NCBI GenBank assembly: GCA_002424305.1
Contig: DIQZ01000062.1
Coordinates: 1-35,758 of the forward strand
DNA length: 35,758 bases
Direction of reading: 5' to 3'
Source of the DNA: Firmicutes bacterium UBA5449
Lineage (GTDB): Bacteria > Bacillota > SHA-98 > UBA4971
In this document: in pieces, positions 10,105 to 17,490 of the stretch
Layout of the letters: each line of letters begins with the position of its first letter
Position numbering within the stretch: the stretch's first letter is position 1
The notes under the pieces: model-generated
Told to the model about the DNA's origin: nothing
Seen by the model: the letters and a program-made list of their open reading frames with translations, nothing else
Databases searched by the model: none
Translations under genes and position numbers: made by a program

Positions 10105-10197
10105 GCAAGAATCGGCGCAAGTATAGCACCAGATGCCAATGTGAGGATATATGACATGAAGATTCTCTCAGGTGCCCATGGAACGAGTTTGGAATGA
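10102..10197 (+). pseudogene. DegV gene fragment
   Basis: In frame this reads AARIGASIAPDANVRIYD then MKILSG, followed by a stop. The intact DegV at 34832-35695 has AARIGAGMVPEANVEIYD then TKTLSA. Similarity at DNA level starts exactly at the AATGCAGC that ends the direct repeat. The fragment covers about 30 codons from the middle of DegV and lacks both ends, so it is non-functional. Confidence 0.8.
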
Positions 10198-10313
10198 GTT
10201 TTGACATCATCTTACTAAACGAGGAACCCAAATCATAGCCAATTGAGTGTTTTACACAGTACCACATGCTCTTGACATATCGATAAGCTGCTCCATATCG
10301 TGTGCGAGATGAC

Positions 10314-11867
10314 TTAATTAAGTCCTAAAGCTGCCTCAGTTTTTCGCAGCCGTTCTAAGTCAGAATAATATCTTTCAATAGCCATTTCCGTAACGAACCT
10401 CAAATCCTCGCTTGTTCTCTTCCCTCTTAACTCTTTGCTGTAGTAAAGAGTAAAATCATAAATAGTATCAAATAGACACATACAATCACGGTTCCATTCA
10501 TATATTGGTATTTCTGTTGGAGGTAACGGCAAGTTCAGACTTTGAGAATATAGGGAGTCTATCTCCAGAATAGGGGCAACAGTCCGTTCAAAGAGCTCGT
10601 CTTCTGTTAGCAATTTGTTCTTAAAGGCATTGAATAGAGAAATTACCTTCTCGGCGCATGTTATCATTCCAGATAGAACCGCTCTGGTACTTCCAATTAC
10701 ATGCTCTTTAGTCCCTGTATTATCTTCTGCAAAGATCTTTAATCTTTCGTAGTACGGATAAATATCAAAATGCACATCGTTAATGATAAAAGTGTTTGTG
10801 CCGTCAACTCTATACCACCAGTTCTTATCCTGATTATCATCAACCCACGTTGTGCGGCATAGAAAATTGTGGCGTAACATATCACTTTCATCACGACCAA
10901 AGTATACCTGTACTATATTTGCTCTTTGACCAAGAAGACGATTCTTGGAGATTCTATTTGTGTGCACCTCAACACCACTAACTATATCCTTGACTTCTAC
11001 AGATATTTTGGCAATTTCAGCTAATGAAAAAGGATTCTTTAGAATAACTCTAGTTGCATATCTTTTACTCATACCAATATGAATAGGCTTAACGTCGTAA
11101 ATTATGAATTCATCGTGTTCCTCAAATATTCTTGCGGTGCAAAAAGGAACATATTCCTGCACTTTAAAGAAGATAGTTCCGCCCACATTTGTCTTAAATA
11201 TAGGATACTGTTGTTTGTCTGGATTTTTTCTGCTCCATATTTCCAAATACAGCCTAACAAGTTTCTGAATGTCATACAGAGAGACTTTCCCTTTACTTAT
11301 TATGTATTTGTCCTGAAGGGCATCACATAAGAAACCTGTAAATATACTAATAGGATTATCAGGACGTCCATATGATACTTGATTCGAGCTACTTGAAGCA
11401 AACACCGCACACCCTCTGCCCTGAAATTCCGCAACTGTTTCTTCCATATTAAACTTTGCTGTCCCTTTAACCGAAAACCCACCGGAATAGCAGCAATCTA
11501 GGAATACAACTTTGCTCTTGGCAGGCATTTTTTCAAAATACTCAATAATATCTTGGATGTTTAGGCATCCATCACTAAAAATTAGATAATGATTATCATC
11601 TGAAGTAGCACCATGCCCAGAAAAATAGAACATTATAACATCATTTTCATCTACGGACTCCGTAAATTCCGATAAGGTAAGCATAAATACTTCTCTTGTA
11701 ACACAACCAGAACTACCAAGCGTGGCTATATCGCGCTCCTCGACCTTTAATCCATAATGTAGAGCATTTTTCATTTCGACGATGTCGGTTAAGCACAAGG
11801 AGAGATCTGTAGCATCAGGAATACTGTAATTACTCACGCCAACAATAAACGCCTTTACTTTTCCCAA
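10314..11867 (-). CDS. Caspase-like protease (peptidase C14 fold) with unknown C-terminal domain
   Basis: I place the start at TTG 11867, because GGAGGAG lies 7 nt upstream and the protein then begins MGKVKAFIVGVSNY, the usual first strand of caspase-like proteins. The longer frame to 11951 adds 28 residues without a ribosome site. The 517-aa product has the caspase dyad: H85 in FYFSGHGA and C126 in LDCCYSGG. The caspase domain covers about 1-225; the remaining 290 residues have no family I can name and no membrane helix. Bacterial caspase-like proteases act as death effectors in several antiphage systems. The gene is visibly more AT-rich than its neighbours, which suggests separate acquisition. 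It is last in the minus-strand series, 179 nt after the RelA/SpoT gene. Confidence 0.85.
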   Translation of the reverse strand: MGKVKAFIVGVSNYSIPDATDLSLCLTDIVEMKNALHYGLKVEERDIATLGSSGCVTREVFMLTLSEFTESVDENDVIMFYFSGHGATSDDNHYLIFSDGCLNIQDIIEYFEKMPAKSKVVFLDCCYSGGFSVKGTAKFNMEETVAEFQGRGCAVFASSSSNQVSYGRPDNPISIFTGFLCDALQDKYIISKGKVSLYDIQKLVRLYLEIWSRKNPDKQQYPIFKTNVGGTIFFKVQEYVPFCTARIFEEHDEFIIYDVKPIHIGMSKRYATRVILKNPFSLAEIAKISVEVKDIVSGVEVHTNRISKNRLLGQRANIVQVYFGRDESDMLRHNFLCRTTWVDDNQDKNWWYRVDGTNTFIINDVHFDIYPYYERLKIFAEDNTGTKEHVIGSTRAVLSGMITCAEKVISLFNAFKNKLLTEDELFERTVAPILEIDSLYSQSLNLPLPPTEIPIYEWNRDCMCLFDTIYDFTLYYSKELRGKRTSEDLRFVTEMAIERYYSDLERLRKTEAALGLN

Positions 11868-12046
11868 TAAACATCTCCTCCAATATCGTTGATTAGTCAA
11901 TATGATTGTCCTTATGATATGGACCAATAAGACAAGAGCGACAACCGACAAGATATTGCTGTAATACCGTCACTTCTATGTCCTAGACTGCTGTCATGAG
12001 GTTATCCAGCAATGATCAACTCTAGGGTGTAGGTCAAAACCATCTT

Positions 12047-13009
12047 TCATATGACCGTTTCGTACAGCGGCTGTCCCCAAATCTCTGCCATATCAGAAAG
12101 CATTTGGTCGGGATATCGGTCTTGCCAAAGCTCCTGCAACTGAAAACGACGTTCCTCAATTAATGCAAAAATAGCTATAGATTCAGGCTGAAAGAGAAAT
12201 AGATACCGGGGAGATGCGTTCACATCTATATGTTTCCGATACACTTCAGCCAGCTCTTCTCTATGCTCATCCACAAATTCGTTTATGTACGTAATAGGTC
12301 CGCCACGAAGCTCCTTAAGAACCGGAAGCAAATGTGTTACCGTTGCAAAAGTCAAAGTCTCGTCGTATTTTACCCCCACAAAAGTCAAGAAGTGCCTCTC
12401 CAATAGAATAGCTATTCGTACAGGCTCTGCATCTGGCAAACAATCGATTGCTGTTCTTATCTGATCGAAGTGCATATCTGCCACCTCTGTAACCGCACTC
12501 AAGAGGTTCACCTGCCGCTGAATTTCATCAGGAAGCGCTCTTCCGGGTTTGTAAGCAATCAAGTGAGAAGCGTTTGCCCAAGCATCCTGATAAACCGTTC
12601 TCACCTGAACTTCGCAGATCACATTATTATACTTTTCGTGTTTTACATCCAAATGAACTGCAGTGTAACCCATACGATCAGGAGCCAATGACCATTGCTT
12701 ATAGTCTTTCTTAACTACAGTAAGATTCTTCTCAACTTGCTTAACCACTCTTGGAACATCCTGACGAAATGCCGGAACAATACGCACACCTATTTTATCA
12801 AACATTTGTTCGTATGGATAGCCCGTTCGAAGGATTTTCTTAAGCAAACTCGCCGTATCCTTGACCCGCCTTGAAGTATCAACAATGGGTATGCCTGCAG
12901 TTCGACATGCAATCGCTAACGTCTTTTCAGCAAACTTCCCAAACTCACAATACTTCTGTTTGTCTTCTTCCCATTGACAGCGTATGCCTTCTAAGTCTAT
13001 ATCGCTCAC
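12047..13009 (-). CDS. RelA/SpoT-domain nucleotide pyrophosphate synthetase-like protein
   Basis: 320 aa, GTG start, overlapping the stop of the upstream NdpA-like gene by four bases (GTGA). The SYNTH fold is recognisable: RRVKDTASLLKKI (47-59), D71 in FDKIGVRIV, GYTAVH (114-119), the EVQVRT core with E133 and Q135, and H149 followed by YK. The key residues needed for pyrophosphate transfer appear present. There is no HD hydrolase, TGS or ACT domain, so this is a small stand-alone synthetase-like enzyme, as in toxSAS or effector-type conflict proteins, rather than a housekeeping Rel. Residues 160-320 are helical and unassigned. The tight coupling to an NdpA-like protein suggests that protein is its partner, sensor or neutraliser. 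Whether it makes an alarmone or modifies RNA or nucleotides cannot be told from sequence. Confidence 0.85.
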   Translation of the reverse strand: MSDIDLEGIRCQWEEDKQKYCEFGKFAEKTLAIACRTAGIPIVDTSRRVKDTASLLKKILRTGYPYEQMFDKIGVRIVPAFRQDVPRVVKQVEKNLTVVKKDYKQWSLAPDRMGYTAVHLDVKHEKYNNVICEVQVRTVYQDAWANASHLIAYKPGRALPDEIQRQVNLLSAVTEVADMHFDQIRTAIDCLPDAEPVRIAILLERHFLTFVGVKYDETLTFATVTHLLPVLKELRGGPITYINEFVDEHREELAEVYRKHIDVNASPRYLFLFQPESIAIFALIEERRFQLQELWQDRYPDQMLSDMAEIWGQPLYETVI

Positions 13010-14040
13010 TGACGGCCAACTCTCTTCAATTCATCAGTTACTTCTGCCCTAGTTAAACCATCTTCTATCTCCTTTAAATGAACCTTCTCCCGGAAAACGT
13101 CAGAAGGACCCAAGATCCGAATGCCACTTTGGAATTCTACCATCATCTTCTTAAGACGAGAAGCAATAACTGCCTCGCTTTTCTCAATAAGATTAATTGG
13201 TACTTCTTTCTCCCTTAAGTAATTCAAGAGATTGTCCTGGTGCTGACTTGGAATGTGATCTCTAACGAAGTCTGCCGGGGACAGATACTCTTTCTCATCT
13301 GTCATTTCTGATACTAGGTGGGTGTAGACTCTCATGCGATCCTTGGGATTAGTGACCTCTTTGTTGACGAAATTACACACCGTATCGATGAATCTTCGTG
13401 TTGCTACCTCTGAATCTACTTTGAGTCGTGCTCCAAGAAACCGGGTTAGGAAAAACCTTGCAACTTCGCGCTTAGGATTGAAGCCCATTTGGTGATCTGA
13501 AACCAATCCCTCAATAGTTCCGGCAACATCATAGAAAAGACCTACTTTAAAAACCTTAGTTTTATTCGTGAGGACAAGGTCGTCCAGTAATTGCATCACA
13601 TACGTGGTTCCACCACTTTCCACATTTTGCAGCTTTGCTCGAACGCCCTCTTCTTGTTCCAACTTCACCGTCGCAATCGCAAGATCATAATTATCACACC
13701 GACACTGGGCCACCATCAAAAGACCACTTGGGCTATTGCCCGGTTGGCATGAGTATAGGTGAGTTGCCCATTCGCGAGAATGTGCAACCAGTTTTTCAGT
13801 TGTGGGTTCTGAAAGAAACTCAGCAATGTGCGTAGGAATTGGACTCGAAACCTCAGAATCTAACACAGCGGGATATGAATACCTACTATTGAGGCTACCC
13901 TGGATCTTTTTCTCCAGAAACCTTCTTTGCTCTAATTCAAGAGGCGCCTCAGTATCTGTGAGAACAACAGCTGACCCAGAAGTCCCTGCACTTGTCATAG
14001 GAACCCAATGGAGAATCGCCTTTTCGATGGAGACTTTCAA
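13006..14040 (-). CDS. NdpA/YejK-like nucleoid-associated protein
   Basis: 344 aa from a TTG start, with a GGGGGG ribosome site about 7 nt upstream. The central part matches the 37-kDa nucleoid-associated family: VFKVGLFYDVAGTIEG, then a KREVARFFLTRFLGARL stretch, then FIDTVCNFV, a region ending YLSPADFV, and HQDNLLNYLREKEVP. Length is close to the E. coli relative (about 335 aa). Family members bind DNA and are often found in accessory or defence loci, where a role as DNA sensor or anti-restriction factor has been suggested; the exact role here is inference. It is translationally coupled to the RelA/SpoT gene and begins 180 nt after the nitrilase-domain gene on the same strand. Confidence 0.75.
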   Translation of the reverse strand: MKVSIEKAILHWVPMTSAGTSGSAVVLTDTEAPLELEQRRFLEKKIQGSLNSRYSYPAVLDSEVSSPIPTHIAEFLSEPTTEKLVAHSREWATHLYSCQPGNSPSGLLMVAQCRCDNYDLAIATVKLEQEEGVRAKLQNVESGGTTYVMQLLDDLVLTNKTKVFKVGLFYDVAGTIEGLVSDHQMGFNPKREVARFFLTRFLGARLKVDSEVATRRFIDTVCNFVNKEVTNPKDRMRVYTHLVSEMTDEKEYLSPADFVRDHIPSQHQDNLLNYLREKEVPINLIEKSEAVIASRLKKMMVEFQSGIRILGPSDVFREKVHLKEIEDGLTRAEVTDELKRVGRQ

Positions 14041-14071
14041 ACTTATCCCCCCTACCTTGAGCTGACTTACT

Positions 14072-14105
14072 CACGGATTTTGGCTTGCCACGGATTTTGG
14101 TTCGC
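14072..14105. repeat. Two tandem 17-bp repeats upstream of the NdpA-like gene
   Basis: CACGGATTTTGGCTTGC is followed immediately by CACGGATTTTGGTTCGC (15 of 17 identical). They lie in the 180-nt gap between the nitrilase-domain gene and the NdpA-like gene, about 30 nt upstream of the NdpA start. They may be a regulator binding site for a second promoter inside the cluster, or chance. Confidence 0.4.
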
Positions 14106-14220
14106 CGTTAGCAAACTTAATCCATTTGATTCCCCCGCACACACCATCGGCCTTTAGAGACGAATTTTCCCTAGTGATTACGACTCTAGTTATCCAGGTA
14201 GACGATGATAGTGAAGAAGG

Positions 14221-17200
14221 TTAGTCATCTCGCCAATTCAGACTCCAATTCCTGCAGTTCCATCCCCAAGGGCACCTCTTATTCTTCTCCGGAGCAGGTT
14301 TATATGTAACTCGGGGCGGAGGAGTCTTAAACTGTCCCTTTTCATCGAAATCCTTCTTTTCTGCATTCTTCCTTTGGTCTATATTGAGATTTTTCTCTGA
14401 TTCTTCGATAGTATCTAAACCCATCTTCTCGAGCCAGAACTCCTTCATCTGCTTACAAGACTTTTCGTATTGCTCTTTCTGAGCTTTTGCAAGAGACCTA
14501 ACGGGAACACTCACCACTATGGACAATCCCTTCTTGGTACCTCGCACCCGAAAAACTTCCTTGTGATAACTGTGTTTCGGCGTCCAAACTGTGGTTCCAC
14601 CGAATTCACCATGATTAACGGTAACGGCATTGGCGTAAAGTTCATAACCTCTGGTCCAGGTAACCTGTTCAAACAAATCGATATCCTGATTACACGCCAG
14701 AATGAAAAGATGCATAATGTGTCCATAAAGATCACGCCACTTTCCGGCAGTCAGAACATCAGAGCAAATAGTGACTGTAAAACCACCCCATTCGGGATGA
14801 TGAAAACAACTCCAACTGTTTCCGCACACAAACCACCACTGGGGATTGTCAGTTGCCTCCTCAAGAGCCTTTATCAAAGCGACCTCTGAAACACTGGGAA
14901 TGCACTTTCGAATCCTAAACTGATATACTTTGGACGGCAAAGTAAGTCTCTTGTCTTGGTGTTGAGAATCAACTGAATCGTTATCATTAGACGATGTTTC
15001 GCCCAAGTTTGACGGGTCTTTTGATTGCGCGTCATGGTCCTCGTAGCCTGGAATCATGAGGACTGCCTCGTTAACCAGACACCTAAGTCCTCTGGCTCGA
15101 ACCTGCCGAACCACTGGTACGGCTCTGGGCAACTCCGTTGGTAGCAAGCCACATAACACGCCAATACCAGTTTTAAAGCAAAACTGCCGGAAATCTCTCA
15201 CGCTTCCTTTATCCGCATACCATTCAGGAAAGACTACAAGGTCCTCCCTGATCCTGCCTCCTTGATCCGCATTAGACCCTACAGATACTCTTGACTCGTC
15301 ATAGGCCGCCTGAATCTCGCTCGCCATTTCTCCCCAAAGTCTCCCCATCGAGTCTCTGTTTACTACAAAAGAAGGCCGGGTTTCAGAAGGCAACCACTTT
15401 TTACCGACAGGCATCTCGACACCTTGAACAAGACGCAGGTTAAAGTGCTTAGTATAGTTACTTAGAACTTCAGGAGATTCCGCGAGAGGCTTAATAGGTG
15501 GGCTCATCAAATCCCATTTGCCTTCAGTATCCAGTTTTATATACCGCACCCAAGGATTCCTAAGTATCCTTTTCAATTCAGATTCCATCGTTTTCTTACA
15601 TTTACTTAGCTGCTTTGAGATGATATCCCCCTGGGATCCCAGGGGGATTCTAGCCATTTGCTCGTATTCCAATAAAGTAAAGAAAATCTCGCTTTGCATT
15701 CCGAAAGAGTTTTCTATATTATACCAAATCCGATCCGGAACCATTAATCTTGCCCTAACATATTCACGTTCCACCAATGGCAAATGCCATGGGAAAAACT
15801 CAAACACCTGGTCCAACAACCTCTCACAGCCTTCCAATAACCATAGCAAGAGTGCGCCTTTTTCAGGGCTATAATAGTCTTCTTCGCTTCGGGGGAAAGA
15901 AGGCGGGATAATGAAGAGAGGATGAGGCGCAGGATGGTCAGGGGTCAGCGCACTCAGTGTCTCGATGGGATTATCTCCCCAGCACACTTCATAAAACTTT
16001 CTGTCATTGGTGTCGACAAGTTCCGCCTTTCGGAATTTCACCAAATTATCAAAAGCATCCTCATTAAGAACTACTGTTGATGGTGCAATGATTTTCTTAT
16101 TACTTTCATGGTCGTTCAATAATCCCGTTTCCCATAACTTCCATGCCAAATGCCATTCCACGCCAATTGCAGGAACCCGGGATGGCCGCGGGAAATCACT
16201 GGAGTCCTCACCCAAGTGATAAACAGCATGATGCAAGGTTGTCTGACTCTGAGACGTTCTGTCAGATGCCATATACTGAGCCAAGTGAGGAAACCAACCC
16301 TGAAAGAGTCCTATTGGAACATGTAAGTCGTGTGCCATTAACAACCGCCTGAGAATGGCATAATCTTCAAGTCTTATGAAATCCTGCCAGACCTCGTCCA
16401 GTCCCGGCAGGTTAAGAGGCGGTGCAAATCCGATTACTGGCATCGGTTTCATCAGGGAGAAAAGAGGATCCCATAAAGATTGCCGCCCAAGCAAAGCCCA
16501 CGCCCAGTCGTTAGGTTCTGGAACTACTTTTAGGGCCAACTCCTGCTTTGACGATTTTTCTCCGTCACATTTTGATATATTCCAGCATCCGAAATAGGAA
16601 TTAAGCCAAACTGCCTTGGCCGAACTAGGTAAACTTGAGTTCTTCACCGTAATGTTTCTGCGCCCGTCATAACATAAAACATTTCGAAGTACTTCGCGTA
16701 TCCGATCTTGGGTTTCGGATACCCCACTCAACTGCCGTGCCAGTACATAGTTCCGGAAACTCTCTTGCCCATCTGACATACGCATTAATTCTGCACACGG
16801 AGGTCCTAAGGAATTGAGAACCGCCTCTGCCGTATGTGGCACGTCTTCATCACTAAGTCCATCCACTGACAAGACTGTCAAGGCAGCCGCGTTAAGAGCT
16901 TCTGCTTCCCACCACCAAAGAAACGGCCTTTCATCCCAACACCATGTCCAATCCCCGTACAGAATTTCAGTAAACTTTCTGATATCACCAAACTGCTCAA
17001 TTAACTTTCTTGCTTCTTCTGCCGTAAAGAAAGCAACCCACCCTCTGGATGACGACAATTCATCATTACCGTCTGCAATCCGCTGCAGAGTCTGTATACA
17101 ATAGGTCCATTGCCGCCAAAACTGGGCTCTGTGAAAACTGGTGCGCTCACGGCAACGATGGGTCTGAGCTGTCCTGAGTCTCCCTATTTTCTCACAGAGG

Positions 17201-17490
17201 AAGTCTTCCTTTGTGTAAGCATCACCTACTACGCATGGGATCTCCCAACTGCTTTCAGAAGGGGAAACATCATCATCGCCTTGTTGAGACCATCTAATAA
17301 GCGGCAATACTTCTTCGCACAACCACTTAAGTCCGAGAGCTGACTCATTCTCTTTTGCATCAAACTGACAGGATGCCCTTAAAGCAATTAAGAGGATTGC
17401 CCCCCATAATTTGAACCGCCATGGATGTCTGCGCAAAGCAGTCTCCGCGATTAGCATGATCCTCTTGACATAAACCTCAGGGTCCACCAC
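14221..17490 (-). CDS. Large RT-associated protein with C-terminal nitrilase domain
   Basis: 1089 aa from GTG 17490, overlapping the end of the RT gene by 40 nt. Residues 1 to about 700 are Trp-rich helical sequence without a recognisable family. From about 745 to 1000 the nitrilase (carbon-nitrogen hydrolase) fold is visible with a full Glu-Lys-Cys set: E756 in DLVVFPEW, K862 in FRIRKCIPSVSE, and C909 in TVTICSDVL. A Gly/Asp/Ser-rich linker interrupts the domain near 815-850, and the C-terminus after 1000 is a charged tail. Fusions of a reverse transcriptase to a nitrilase are known antiphage systems (DRT type 1). Here the two are separate, overlapping genes with an extra 700-residue module on the nitrilase. 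There is only a weak ribosome site (GGGA), so translation is probably coupled to the RT. Confidence 0.8.
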   Translation of the reverse strand: MVDPEVYVKRIMLIAETALRRHPWRFKLWGAILLIALRASCQFDAKENESALGLKWLCEEVLPLIRWSQQGDDDVSPSESSWEIPCVVGDAYTKEDFLCEKIGRLRTAQTHRCRERTSFHRAQFWRQWTYCIQTLQRIADGNDELSSSRGWVAFFTAEEARKLIEQFGDIRKFTEILYGDWTWCWDERPFLWWWEAEALNAAALTVLSVDGLSDEDVPHTAEAVLNSLGPPCAELMRMSDGQESFRNYVLARQLSGVSETQDRIREVLRNVLCYDGRRNITVKNSSLPSSAKAVWLNSYFGCWNISKCDGEKSSKQELALKVVPEPNDWAWALLGRQSLWDPLFSLMKPMPVIGFAPPLNLPGLDEVWQDFIRLEDYAILRRLLMAHDLHVPIGLFQGWFPHLAQYMASDRTSQSQTTLHHAVYHLGEDSSDFPRPSRVPAIGVEWHLAWKLWETGLLNDHESNKKIIAPSTVVLNEDAFDNLVKFRKAELVDTNDRKFYEVCWGDNPIETLSALTPDHPAPHPLFIIPPSFPRSEEDYYSPEKGALLLWLLEGCERLLDQVFEFFPWHLPLVEREYVRARLMVPDRIWYNIENSFGMQSEIFFTLLEYEQMARIPLGSQGDIISKQLSKCKKTMESELKRILRNPWVRYIKLDTEGKWDLMSPPIKPLAESPEVLSNYTKHFNLRLVQGVEMPVGKKWLPSETRPSFVVNRDSMGRLWGEMASEIQAAYDESRVSVGSNADQGGRIREDLVVFPEWYADKGSVRDFRQFCFKTGIGVLCGLLPTELPRAVPVVRQVRARGLRCLVNEAVLMIPGYEDHDAQSKDPSNLGETSSNDNDSVDSQHQDKRLTLPSKVYQFRIRKCIPSVSEVALIKALEEATDNPQWWFVCGNSWSCFHHPEWGGFTVTICSDVLTAGKWRDLYGHIMHLFILACNQDIDLFEQVTWTRGYELYANAVTVNHGEFGGTTVWTPKHSYHKEVFRVRGTKKGLSIVVSVPVRSLAKAQKEQYEKSCKQMKEFWLEKMGLDTIEESEKNLNIDQRKNAEKKDFDEKGQFKTPPPRVTYKPAPEKNKRCPWGWNCRNWSLNWRDD

